Shown here: piece by piece, positions 35,933 through 44,626 of the stretch | Position numbering within the stretch: the first letter of the stretch is position 1 | Layout: each line of letters begins with the position of its first letter | Origin: an uncultured Clostridia bacterium | Lineage (GTDB): Bacteria; Bacillota; Clostridia; Christensenellales; Borkfalkiaceae | Reading direction: 5' to 3' | DNA: 64,000 nucleotides | Assembly (NCBI GenBank): GCA_944367565.1 | Contig: CALVWR010000005.1 | Span: 55,199-119,198 of the forward strand | Translations under genes and position numbers: made by a program | The notes under the pieces: model-generated | Seen by the model: the letters and a program-made list of their open reading frames with translations, nothing else | Database searches by the model: none | What the model was told of the DNA's origin: nothing

Positions 35933-36644
35933 TTTCCTGTACCTTCCTATAATGCACGGGCGGATATTCGCATATCGGCTCTGCCATATATTCTTTCGTT
36001 ACGGGGTTGATCGAAATAAACCTACAGATTTCTTCGGGTATATCGAATAAGGACGGTTGTCCGCTTTTGGGTTTGTCGTTCGCTTTCAGCATTACGTCAA
36101 GGCGAAAATCGCGACGTTTCAACTTCGTGCCAAGCATAAGGCTCCATTCAGGGAAAATTATCGGCATTTCTGTGTCTTTTTGATTTTCGTCCACACACAT
36201 CAGCGTTAATGCGTTGCCACATAAAATGTTTTTGGATAGGATATATTTAACTGCTTCGCGCGTTTCTTGCGTAACCGCCTTTTTGCAAACCGACTTATAA
36301 TCTTTATCCCATAGTTTAAAAAGCCGTTCGCGGCACTCTGCCACGTTGTCGGCTAAAACATCCACGCCATAAACGCTTGTTACCGCCAAAACGGAATATC
36401 TCTCATAATCGTAAGGGTTGGACTTATACAGTTTTTTTACGGTGGCAAGTTTGCGCGTTAGTATTTCAGCCAAAAAGTTGCCGTCACCGCATGCAGGTTC
36501 CAAAAATCGGCTGTCTATGCGGTCGCACTCTTGCGCAACCAAATCGCACATCGCCTTGACTTCACGCTCGGCAGTAAACACTTCGCCGTGCTCGGCAACC
36601 CGCTTTTTTGATTTTATCTGTGTTTTTTGCGATTCTATGCCCAT
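35925..36644 (-). CDS. Methyltransferase homologue lacking the catalytic NPPY motif
   Basis: 239 residues. It starts like a gamma-class N6-adenine methyltransferase (GEVFTAEREV, then motif I FLEPACGDGNFL, about 48-58) and has an intact SAM pocket, but no NPPY; the corresponding region reads IIFPEWSLM. It may be a catalytically silent partner that pairs with the 508-residue protein, or a truncated ancestor. First gene of the three-gene operon, directly behind an XRE-controlled promoter. Confidence 0.75.
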   Translation of the reverse strand: MGIESQKTQIKSKKRVAEHGEVFTAEREVKAMCDLVAQECDRIDSRFLEPACGDGNFLAEILTRKLATVKKLYKSNPYDYERYSVLAVTSVYGVDVLADNVAECRERLFKLWDKDYKSVCKKAVTQETREAVKYILSKNILCGNALTLMCVDENQKDTEMPIIFPEWSLMLGTKLKRRDFRLDVMLKANDKPKSGQPSLFDIPEEICRFISINPVTKEYMAEPICEYPPVHYRKVQENG

Positions 36645-36675
36645 TTTACGGTCCTAACTTTGTATTTCCGATAAT

Positions 36676-36704
36676 ATTATATCGTAATTACGATATAAAG
36701 TCAA
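36676..36704 (-). promoter_or_regulatory. Promoter of the restriction-modification operon with operator in spacer
   Basis: TTGACT (36704-36699), 17 bp, TATAAT (36681-36676). An 18-bp perfect palindrome ATATCGTAATTACGATAT (36679-36696) fills the spacer. Related half sites (TTTACG, ATCGTAAA) recur at 36710-36731 toward the XRE gene. The likely ligand is the divergent XRE regulator. Confidence 0.8.
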
Positions 36705-36762
36705 CGCGTTTACGTAGTATATATATCGTAAAAACGTAGTAAAATTATTATGTGAGGTGCAA

Positions 36763-37062
36763 ATGAACGTTATTGATAAAATACGCAAACTGCAATGGGA
36801 ACGTGGCTGGACCGACTATAAACTGGCGCAAGCGGCTGATATTTCGCAATCTTCGCTTGCAACGCTGTATGCCCGCCGCACTCCGCCGAAGTTAGAAATG
36901 TTGCAACGCATTTGCGAAGCGTTCGGCATTACGCTTGCTCAGTTCTTTTTAGAAGATGAAAAGATAGAAGTTTTAAGCGATAAAGAAAAGCAACTGCTTT
37001 CTTCCTTCCGTAAACTTTCACCGGAAAAACAAAAAGCCTTAATTGAATTATTTGCAGACTAA
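36763..37062 (+). CDS. XRE-family transcriptional regulator (control protein)
   Basis: 99 residues. The helix-turn-helix is YKLAQAADISQSSLATLYAR (about residues 20-40). The C-terminal part is helical (KEKQLLSSFRKLSPEKQKAL). It probably acts as the control protein for the divergent restriction-modification genes and itself, through the TCGTAA/TTACGA palindromes at 36679-36731. A GTG at 36757 is in frame, but GAGG placement favours ATG 36763. Confidence 0.85.
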   Translation: MNVIDKIRKLQWERGWTDYKLAQAADISQSSLATLYARRTPPKLEMLQRICEAFGITLAQFFLEDEKIEVLSDKEKQLLSSFRKLSPEKQKALIELFAD

Positions 37063-37094
37063 AAACGGCTCCGCTACACCACGGAACCGTTTTT
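37061..37094 (+). terminator. Terminator after the XRE gene
   Basis: The stem AAAAACGGCTCCG with CGGAACCGTTTTT (one mismatch) ends in a T tract. Confidence 0.8.
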
Positions 37095-37122
37095 TGTTTG
37101 AAAAAATATTTTATTTAAATTC

Positions 37123-37164
37123 TGTCCCAAATATATTGACATTGTCCCAAATGTATGATATACT
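37123..37164 (+). promoter_or_regulatory. Promoter of the ATPase/protease/TIR operon with tandem operator repeats
   Basis: TTGACA (37136-37141), 17 bp, TATACT (37159-37164). Two direct repeats, TGTCCCAAATATAT (37123-37136) and TGTCCCAAATGTAT (37143-37156), 20 bp apart, flank the -35 box, so a bound regulator would cover it. Confidence 0.8.
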
Positions 37165-37191
37165 ATTGCTAACATCAAAGGAGACTATCTC

Positions 37192-38241
37192 ATGAAAAAG
37201 AAAAATATTATAAACTTAATCAGATACCATGTAGAAGGAAACGATTTGGGATTCAGAACCGAAGCGTATGAAATAGCAAAAGACTTTGATGATAACGGGG
37301 ATAATCAATTAGCCGAATATATCACGGCTTTGCTTTCAAACGCCAATACTTTTGTCCCGCAAATGGAAGAAAACAACTGTGTATTTTTAGAAAAATGGAC
37401 TCACGACAACGGTGATCCGTTACCTCTTCCTAAAGTCATTCAACAGGACATTATAGGAATTGTAAACGCCGTATCGCATAATGCGGGAGTTAATAAATTT
37501 CTTTTTGAAGGAAAACCGGGAACAGGAAAAACAGAAACGGCAAAGCAGCTTGCCAGAATTTTGGAACGAGATTTATATTATGTAAATTTTTCAAGTTTAA
37601 TCGATAGCAAACTTGGTCAAACGCCTAAAAATATTATCTCTTTATTTAAAGAAATCAATAGTTTCTCTCGTCCGGATAAAATTGTGATATTGTTTGACGA
37701 AATAGATACAATTGCTTTGGACAGAACGAATTCCAACGATTTACGAGAAATGGGCAGAGCAACTTCTACTATCCTGAAAGGCTTTGATAATCTGGACGAC
37801 CGAATTGTTTTGATTGCAACGACAAATTTATTTGAGTATTTCGATAAGGCAATAACAAGAAGATTTGACGCGATAATCAATTTCGACAGGTATGAAAAAT
37901 CCGACTTGCATGAAATTTCCGAAGTGTTATTGAATCTTTATCTTGAAAAATTTAAGTCTGCTGATAGAAACATTAAATTATTCAGAAAGATAATCGCACT
38001 AATGGATCCGCTGATAATGCCGGGGTCTTTAAAAAATATAATCAAAACATCGATAGCGTTCAGCAATCCTGGCGAACCGTTTGATTATTTAAGGCGGCTG
38101 TATTTCACTATCTGTAATACGTCAACGTTTGATTTGAAAGTTTTACAAGAACAAGGCTTTACATTAAGGGAAATTGAAATTCTCACCGGCATTTCAAAAA
38201 GTCAAGCCGGCAGAGAATTAAAGGGAGAAAATAATGAGTAA
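37192..38241 (+). CDS. ietA: AAA+ ATPase, IetA-like defence protein
   Basis: 349 residues. Walker A GKPGTGKTET (about 107-116), Walker B ILFDEID (about 166-172), sensor ATTN, and arginine finger region ITRRFD show an active AAA+ module. The C-terminal 25 residues (LREIEILTGISKSQAGRELKG) look like a helix-turn-helix. The next gene, overlapping by 8 bases, encodes a subtilisin-like protease. This AAA/S8 pairing is that of IetAS, first described on Ti plasmids and later shown to protect against phage. AAAGGAG precedes the ATG. Confidence 0.82.
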   Translation: MKKKNIINLIRYHVEGNDLGFRTEAYEIAKDFDDNGDNQLAEYITALLSNANTFVPQMEENNCVFLEKWTHDNGDPLPLPKVIQQDIIGIVNAVSHNAGVNKFLFEGKPGTGKTETAKQLARILERDLYYVNFSSLIDSKLGQTPKNIISLFKEINSFSRPDKIVILFDEIDTIALDRTNSNDLREMGRATSTILKGFDNLDDRIVLIATTNLFEYFDKAITRRFDAIINFDRYEKSDLHEISEVLLNLYLEKFKSADRNIKLFRKIIALMDPLIMPGSLKNIIKTSIAFSNPGEPFDYLRRLYFTICNTSTFDLKVLQEQGFTLREIEILTGISKSQAGRELKGENNE

Positions 38242-40459
38242 CAAAATTTTGCAACTAAAAGGAAGTTTTAAAACAGATGGAAACCACACAAAGCCGGCAG
38301 CACCTAATATTCCCGAAAAAGGGTTGCCGGTTGATGTGGACCATCTGCGTGATTTAAAACAACAACTGGAAGAAATTTTAAAATATTGGCAAGCCGAAAC
38401 GTTAATCGGAGGCGCGCTTGTAAGTGTTTACTATAATAAAATTGTAGCAAAAAGCAATCGGCTGAAAGGTCTTCTGGCGAAAGGAAACATAAAACCGAAC
38501 GACAGCGTCCGTGGAGCCAAATTTGATGTTTCCGGGAAACAGCATATCTTTACACATTTTGTTTCCTTGGATATTTTAAGCGAATCTATTCGCAGATTAA
38601 ACGCATGTATAAAAATTCTTGAAAAAGATTTTAACGGTAGCATTTCTCATGCCGATATGAAGCCGTTAAATGCCAAAAATACAAACTATTCATTACCTAT
38701 TTCGATTTTCAAAGCAGTAATAGTTGATTGTTATTATGTGCAAAAATTTAATATTGACAGAGATGTCGAAAAAGCAAACGAAAATACAATTGTTACGCTA
38801 TATAAAACAAATGTAAAAACCACCGAACTACTAAATAAATTAGGTATAACGTCTATTGATGCCGCTTTACTTGATGAAACAACTGTTCGTCTTACCCCCG
38901 ATGAACTTGATTTATTAAGAGATAAGGCCCCATACCTTATAGCTATGGAAACTGTTGATATAAGAAAACTAACGTTTACGGATATCAGTAGTGCAGCGGA
39001 TAAAATTTTAACCATTCCCGATCCGACGACAGAACCAGTGGTCGGTGTAATAGATACGCTTTTCGATGATGGTGTTTACTTTAAAAATTGGGTAGAATTT
39101 AAGAATATGCTCGATCCCGAGCTTGGCATTGATCCGAGTGATTATAAACACGGCACCTTTGTTACTTCAATAATTGTTGACGGTCCCGCCTTTAATCCGA
39201 ATCTTGAAGACAACTGCGGAAATTTCCGTGTCAAGCATTTTGGAGTGGCGAAAAACGGCTATTTTAGTTCATTTACGGTATTGAAAGCAATACGACAGAT
39301 TGTTTCGCAAAACAGAGAAATTAAAGTCTGGAATTTATCCTTAGGCTCTGTTTTGGAAATTAACAATAATTTTATTTCGCCGGAAGGTGCGGAACTTGAC
39401 AAAATTCAAAGCGAATATGACGTCATTTTTATTGTTGCCGGAACTAATAGACCAGAAGGTCGAAAGTTTGGTATGAAAATCGGCGCGCCTGCCGATTCAT
39501 TAAATTCCCTTGTTGTCAATTCGGTCGATTTTAATGATAAACCTGCTTCGTATACAAGAGTCGGACCCGTCCTATCTTTTTTCAATAAGCCCGACGTAAG
39601 TTATTATGGTGGCGACGGAAAACAAAAAATCAGAGTTTGTTCGTCACTAGGTGAATATTTTGTAACGGGAACGTCTTTTGCGGCTCCGTGGATAACAAGA
39701 AAAATGGCTTTCCTTATATGCAAATTAGGATTGAGCCGCGAAGTTGCAAAGGCGTTAATTATTGATTCCGCCGCAAAATGGAATAGGCAGGATAATGTTT
39801 CGTATTCGATGGGATACGGCATTGTTGCCAAAGATATCAGAGACATTGTTGAATCACCCGCAGATGAAATTCGATTTATATTGACAGGCGTCTCTGAAGC
39901 CTATGAAACGTATGCTTATAACATTCCTGTTCCTTATTACGATAATAAATACCCCTTCTTTGCACGAGCAACTTTATGTTACTTTCCGATCTGTTCGAGA
40001 ATCCAAGGAGTTGATTATACAAACACGGAAATGGATATACACTTTGGGCGATTGAAAGAGGACAGCAAAGGTAAAACGCAGATTTTATCTCTTGATAAAA
40101 ATGCTCAGGGGGATGAAGGAAATATCGCCATAACCGAAGAAAGCGCAAGAAGTTTTTATCGTAAATGGGATAATATAAAACATATCGCAGACACCATCAA
40201 AAAAGGTTCTCGCCCAAAGAGTAAGTTTAATGCGGATAACTGGGGATTGAGCATAAAAACAAAAGAAAGACTGCAATCAAAACACGGTGCCGCATTGCCT
40301 TTTGCTGTTGTTGTTACATTGAAAGAGATGCATGGAATAAATAGAATCGGCGATTTTATTAAATTATGCCAAATTCGCAACTGGCTTGTTTCTGAAGTTA
40401 ATATTGACAATCTTATTGATGTTCAAGTTAGAGCCGAAGAGAATATTGATTTTGAATAA
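38234..40459 (+). CDS. ietS: Subtilisin-like (S8) serine protease, IetS-like defence protein
   Basis: 741 residues. The catalytic triad is in order: Asp in GVIDTLFDDG (about 268), His in YKHGTFVTS (about 304) and Ser in VTGTSFAAPW (about 478). The N-terminal 250 residues have no recognised domain and may inhibit or sense. No signal peptide is present, so it acts in the cytosol. It is translationally coupled to the AAA+ gene. The model for such pairs is that the ATPase controls the protease during infection. Confidence 0.85.
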   Translation: MSNKILQLKGSFKTDGNHTKPAAPNIPEKGLPVDVDHLRDLKQQLEEILKYWQAETLIGGALVSVYYNKIVAKSNRLKGLLAKGNIKPNDSVRGAKFDVSGKQHIFTHFVSLDILSESIRRLNACIKILEKDFNGSISHADMKPLNAKNTNYSLPISIFKAVIVDCYYVQKFNIDRDVEKANENTIVTLYKTNVKTTELLNKLGITSIDAALLDETTVRLTPDELDLLRDKAPYLIAMETVDIRKLTFTDISSAADKILTIPDPTTEPVVGVIDTLFDDGVYFKNWVEFKNMLDPELGIDPSDYKHGTFVTSIIVDGPAFNPNLEDNCGNFRVKHFGVAKNGYFSSFTVLKAIRQIVSQNREIKVWNLSLGSVLEINNNFISPEGAELDKIQSEYDVIFIVAGTNRPEGRKFGMKIGAPADSLNSLVVNSVDFNDKPASYTRVGPVLSFFNKPDVSYYGGDGKQKIRVCSSLGEYFVTGTSFAAPWITRKMAFLICKLGLSREVAKALIIDSAAKWNRQDNVSYSMGYGIVAKDIRDIVESPADEIRFILTGVSEAYETYAYNIPVPYYDNKYPFFARATLCYFPICSRIQGVDYTNTEMDIHFGRLKEDSKGKTQILSLDKNAQGDEGNIAITEESARSFYRKWDNIKHIADTIKKGSRPKSKFNADNWGLSIKTKERLQSKHGAALPFAVVVTLKEMHGINRIGDFIKLCQIRNWLVSEVNIDNLIDVQVRAEENIDFE

Positions 40460-40498
40460 ACGATTAATTTACAAAGAAAACAAATAAAGGAGAAAATA

Positions 40499-43003
40499 AT
40501 GAATAAAATTTTTCTGTCTCATAGTAGTCATGATAAACAATATGTAGAATATATTGCTACAAAATTAGGTAAAGATATTGCAATTTACGATAAATTTTCT
40601 TTTGAAAGCGGGTTGAAAACATTCGATGAAATTTTAAAGGAGCTGGATGTTACGGATTTATTTGTTATATTTTTATCAAATTCAGCGTTAGAAAGCGAAT
40701 GGGTAAAAAAAGAACTTAACATTTCAAATGAATTAAAGCAAAAGGAAAAATTAAAACAAATTTATCCAATCATAATAGACTCCTCTCTTTCATACTCAGA
40801 TCCTCGAATCCCTAAATGGTTAAATAATAACGGTTTTAACTCATATAATTTGAGGTATATAAGTAGCCCTAAGCTTGCATATAGAAAAATTAAGAATCAA
40901 CTTATATTTTTAAATAATCAAAGTAATAATAACCTTCATAAAATTTACATTGGACATGAAGACTTAATTAAAAAATTTGACGAAGAATATTATATTGCAA
41001 CAAATGCCCCAAAATGCATTATTGCATGTGGTATCGAGGGTATTGGAAGAGAATCGTTTATTCGTGAATGCATTAAAGTTCCAAAAACTTTTTCGATTCA
41101 ATATGAACCGATAGTTATCGCTACGGATAGCAAAGATTCAATTGATGTCATAATTTCAAAACTTATAGATTGCGGATTTGGCAACGTTGACCTACAATCA
41201 ATAAATGAGATTAATGAATTAAATATCGAGAAAAAAATCTCACTTTTATCATCAATATTTATTCAAATTCAAAATAGTAAGGAATTTATTATCTTTAGAG
41301 ATGATGGTGCATTAATTGAACACGGCGAAGTCTCATGGTGGTTAGCGAAAGCATTAACACCGATTCGCAATGAACTTACAATTGGCATTGTTTCTTTTTA
41401 CAATGTTCATAAGTCTGTTACTTCGAGAGATTGTTATATTGAAAGAATAAATGAATTGGATGACATCAGCAAATTAAAATTATTAGACAAATTATCAAAA
41501 GTCAATGAGATTTCTTTAGACAGAGAAGATATTAAATTTTTTCAAGGCATCATAACAGGGCACCCTTTACAAATCATTTTTTGTGTAGAAAAAATAAAAC
41601 GTGAGAGCTTAGAAGAAGTAAAAACAAATTCTTTTGAAATACGAGAATTTTTGTCTGACAGTACGATAAAAATCATAGATAAATATTTAGCTCTTTTAAA
41701 TTATAATGAAGAAAAGAAGGTGAAGTTTTTATCTTATTTATCTTTTTTAACAAGTTATTCAAATATACCTATTACAGAAGTGTTACAAATCAATAAATTA
41801 AACAGTGATTATACCACTTATTATCATGATCTACTTTCCTTTTGTATTGCTAGAAGAACTGGATTGAATAATGATTTGCTGAGTATTTCTCCTTCTGTTA
41901 TAGATTATATTGAGCGAAATAGTAACATAAATAAGCCTAAAGAAATAGATGAATACTTAAAATGCGAATATAATAAATTTAAAATATGTTTAAAAGAAGA
42001 CAATCTTGATGAATATTGTTATTCTCAAATAGAACAAAATTTAAAAGAATTAATAATAAATAATGATCAGTCCGATTATAAATATATTTACCCATCAATT
42101 ATTTTAAAAGCGGTAGTAAAATTATATAATAACAAAAGTTATAAAAAAGCAATTAGTATTTGTAAAAATAGCCTTAATTTGTTAGAGTCCTGGGATGCAA
42201 CAATTAGACAATCATTTTATTTTTATTATGCAATGTCTGTAGCAAAAGTAAAAGACAACAACATATTTTGTGTTCTATTAAAGCAAATTAATGGAGAATA
42301 TATACTTGAGAAATTTCAAGCAGATTTTGTTAGAGGTTTCTACTATAAATTATTGGGAAAATATGAAGATGCCATCAAACAATTTCAATCTTGCCTAAAT
42401 ATAAATGCCCATTTTTTTCAACCTCGTCGGGAATTGGTTGAAACCTATATATTGATTGAAGAATACGATTTAGCATTAGATTTAGTTTCAATAAATTACA
42501 AAAAATACCCCGATAATATATTTAATATTTATCAGTATTTTAATTGCCTTATTAGACAAAAAGCACCTGATTTAGAGAAAATTAGCGAACTTCTCAATAA
42601 AGCAAAAGATATTGACCGATTGCCAACCTCATCAAAAAAGTTTTATGCAAATATGAAATCTCTATATGAACGATTTATAACACATGATAAAGAAAAGGCT
42701 ATTAGAATTTTGATTGAAAATAAATCTGTTTTTGATAATTTGATATATTATTATCGTGATCTTTTTGATTTATATCTTGAAACTAAAAACGTAAAAAAAA
42801 TGCAAGAAGTTTTTGAATATTTAAAAAAGACTATAGATGACGATTTAAGTTTTTCCCCATTATTATTTAGACGAGAATGCGCTCTATTATATTTTCAAAC
42901 AAATGATTTTATATTGGTAAGCAATCGGATTACAGTGTCTAATGCAATATCATCAACAACAAAAGATAAAATACGAGCATATCTAAAAACTCTAAAAATA
43001 TAA
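40499..43003 (+). CDS. TIR domain, degenerate NTPase and TPR repeat protein
   Basis: 834 residues. Residues 1-130 form a TIR domain (KIFLSHSSHDKQYVEYIA, and SALESEWVKKEL with the putative NAD-cleaving Glu at 72). A STAND-like NTPase region follows with a P loop GIEGIGRES (about 178-186) in which Arg replaces the usual Lys. From about residue 540, helical repeats (KLLGKYEDAIKQFQSCLNI, EEYDLALDLVSI) are TPR-like. This is the layout of TIR-STAND immune sensors. The gene is very A/T-rich, 39 bp behind the protease gene and in the same operon, which suggests joint action or stacked defences. Confidence 0.8.
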   Translation: MNKIFLSHSSHDKQYVEYIATKLGKDIAIYDKFSFESGLKTFDEILKELDVTDLFVIFLSNSALESEWVKKELNISNELKQKEKLKQIYPIIIDSSLSYSDPRIPKWLNNNGFNSYNLRYISSPKLAYRKIKNQLIFLNNQSNNNLHKIYIGHEDLIKKFDEEYYIATNAPKCIIACGIEGIGRESFIRECIKVPKTFSIQYEPIVIATDSKDSIDVIISKLIDCGFGNVDLQSINEINELNIEKKISLLSSIFIQIQNSKEFIIFRDDGALIEHGEVSWWLAKALTPIRNELTIGIVSFYNVHKSVTSRDCYIERINELDDISKLKLLDKLSKVNEISLDREDIKFFQGIITGHPLQIIFCVEKIKRESLEEVKTNSFEIREFLSDSTIKIIDKYLALLNYNEEKKVKFLSYLSFLTSYSNIPITEVLQINKLNSDYTTYYHDLLSFCIARRTGLNNDLLSISPSVIDYIERNSNINKPKEIDEYLKCEYNKFKICLKEDNLDEYCYSQIEQNLKELIINNDQSDYKYIYPSIILKAVVKLYNNKSYKKAISICKNSLNLLESWDATIRQSFYFYYAMSVAKVKDNNIFCVLLKQINGEYILEKFQADFVRGFYYKLLGKYEDAIKQFQSCLNINAHFFQPRRELVETYILIEEYDLALDLVSINYKKYPDNIFNIYQYFNCLIRQKAPDLEKISELLNKAKDIDRLPTSSKKFYANMKSLYERFITHDKEKAIRILIENKSVFDNLIYYYRDLFDLYLETKNVKKMQEVFEYLKKTIDDDLSFSPLLFRRECALLYFQTNDFILVSNRITVSNAISSTTKDKIRAYLKTLKI

Positions 43004-43021
43004 AATAAGGAGACAATCTAA

Positions 43022-44626
43022 ATGAAAGCAGTTATATACGCGAGATATAGTTCGGATAATCAGACGGAAGCAAGTATCGAAGGGCAACTTCGCGAGTGTA
43101 TGGAGTTTGCTGAACATGCCGAAATCGACGTTATCGGCAACTATATCGATCGCGCATTGACTGCAAAAACGGATAACCGCCCCGAATTTCAGCGAATGAT
43201 CAAAGACAGTTATAAACACGCTTTCGATTGCATTATCGTTTGGAAACTCGACAGGTTTGCCCGTAATCGTTACGACTCCGCTCATTATAAAAGCCTTCTG
43301 AAAAAGAACGGCGTAAAAGTTATATCCGCCAAAGAATCTATCGGCGAAGGCTCCGAGGGTATCCTTCTTGAGTCCGTCCTTGAAGGAATGGCTGAATATT
43401 ACTCCGCCGAACTCGCCGAAAAGGTTTCCCGCGGTATGACCGAAAACGTATTGAAAGGTTTGTGTAACGGCGGACAAGTTACTTTCGGTTACAAAGTCAA
43501 CGCCGAGCATTGCTACGAAAAAGACGAACTTACTTCCCCCATCGTCGAACAAATTTTCGAGATGTATTCCGACGGTTACAAAATTAAGGAAATCGTCGAT
43601 TATCTCAACGAACACAATATCAGAACGTATCGCAACGGCAAAATGACGATAAATATCGTGCAGAGAATGCTTTCCAACCGCAGATACATAGGCGAATACA
43701 AATTTCAGAAAACCGTAGTGCCGAACGGAATTCCCGCCATTATTTCGGAAGAATTATTCAACCGCGTACAGGAAATTCTCGCAAAGAATAAGCGCTCCCC
43801 GGCTCGTAAAAAAGCCGAAGACGAATACCTTTTAACGTTGAAACTTTTTTGCGGCAAATGCGGCGCGCATATGGTCGGCGAAAGCGGGACGGGAACTTCG
43901 AGAGTGTATCGCTATTATAAATGCGCCAACACGAAAAAGACACATATTTGCGACAAAAAGCCCGTTCGTAAAGAATGGATTGAGGATTTAGCGGTAAAAG
44001 CCGCGCTCGATATTCTGAAAAACGATGAAATCAAGGATTATCTTACCGATAGAATTTATGCGTTGCAAGGAGAAGAAAATCCGAGAATACCGAAATTGAA
44101 AGCGCAACTTTCGGACGTAGAAAAACGGCTTGCGAATATAATGCAAGCCATAGAACAGGGAATTATTTTCGATACGACGAAAGAGAGATTCGCCGCGCTC
44201 GAAAAGGAAAAGAAAGAACTTGAAATAACGATTTTGCAGGAGAAAATCAAAAAGCCGTTTTTAACGAAAGAACAAATTCGTTTCGGCATAGAAAAGTTCG
44301 GCAAACTCGATATTTCGACGAAAGAAGGAAAACAACGGCTGATAGACGGTTTTATAAACGCTATTTACGTTTACGACGATAAAATTACGTTCACGTTCAA
44401 CTATAAAGACGGAACGAGAACGGTTATGCTATCCGAACTCTCGGACGGCAAAAACAATTCGGATTTGAAATGCCAAGGTGCGCCAGAAACGCAAGCCGAA
44501 GATTCGGCTTGCGTTTTTTTTCGGATTCAATCAGAGCAAATTTCATTGTTTCTTCTTAAAAAGAGGCTTGTCTTGCGAGGAAAGCCACGCTCCGATCAAC
44601 ATAAATGCAAGCGCGATAAAGTATAG
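43022..44626 (+). CDS. Large serine recombinase (integrase of the element)
   Basis: 534 residues. The N-terminal resolvase domain has the nucleophile Ser in YARYSSDNQTEAS and DRFARNRYD. A recombinase domain (GGQVTFGYKV, NIVQRMLSNRRYIGEY), a zinc ribbon (CGKCGAHM) and a coiled coil follow. AAGGAG precedes the ATG. The frame runs through a terminator hairpin (44487-44523) and the putative right attachment repeat, so the last 30-odd codons are flanking host DNA overlapping the convergent transporter gene. In the excised circle the left repeat (ATTTAA) would supply an immediate TAA stop. Confidence 0.92.
   Translation: MKAVIYARYSSDNQTEASIEGQLRECMEFAEHAEIDVIGNYIDRALTAKTDNRPEFQRMIKDSYKHAFDCIIVWKLDRFARNRYDSAHYKSLLKKNGVKVISAKESIGEGSEGILLESVLEGMAEYYSAELAEKVSRGMTENVLKGLCNGGQVTFGYKVNAEHCYEKDELTSPIVEQIFEMYSDGYKIKEIVDYLNEHNIRTYRNGKMTINIVQRMLSNRRYIGEYKFQKTVVPNGIPAIISEELFNRVQEILAKNKRSPARKKAEDEYLLTLKLFCGKCGAHMVGESGTGTSRVYRYYKCANTKKTHICDKKPVRKEWIEDLAVKAALDILKNDEIKDYLTDRIYALQGEENPRIPKLKAQLSDVEKRLANIMQAIEQGIIFDTTKERFAALEKEKKELEITILQEKIKKPFLTKEQIRFGIEKFGKLDISTKEGKQRLIDGFINAIYVYDDKITFTFNYKDGTRTVMLSELSDGKNNSDLKCQGAPETQAEDSACVFFRIQSEQISLFLLKKRLVLRGKPRSDQHKCKRDKV
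44487..44523 (+). terminator. Terminator inside the 3' end of the recombinase frame
   Basis: A 13-bp stem AAACGCAAGCCGA with TCGGCTTGCGTTT, loop AGAT and eight T residues, at the right end of the element. Confidence 0.85.
44520..44531 (+). repeat. Putative right attachment repeat
   Basis: TTCGGATTCAAT, 11 of 12 identical and in the same orientation as TTCGGATTTAAT at 29100-29111. Confidence 0.5.

Larger units (their letters stand above)
29100..44531. mobile_element. Integrated mobilizable element carrying defence genes
   Basis: About 15.4 kb between imperfect direct repeats TTCGGATTTAAT (29100-29111) and TTCGGATTCAAT (44520-44531; 11 of 12 identical). Contents: a MobV relaxase with oriT, a serine recombinase at the right end, a restriction-modification-like operon, an XRE regulator, and an AAA+/subtilase/TIR operon. 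No conjugation (type IV secretion) genes are present, so it must be mobilised by another element. Base composition drops sharply inside it. Boundaries are inferred from the repeat and from the recombinase frame running past the right repeat into flanking DNA. Confidence 0.7.
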
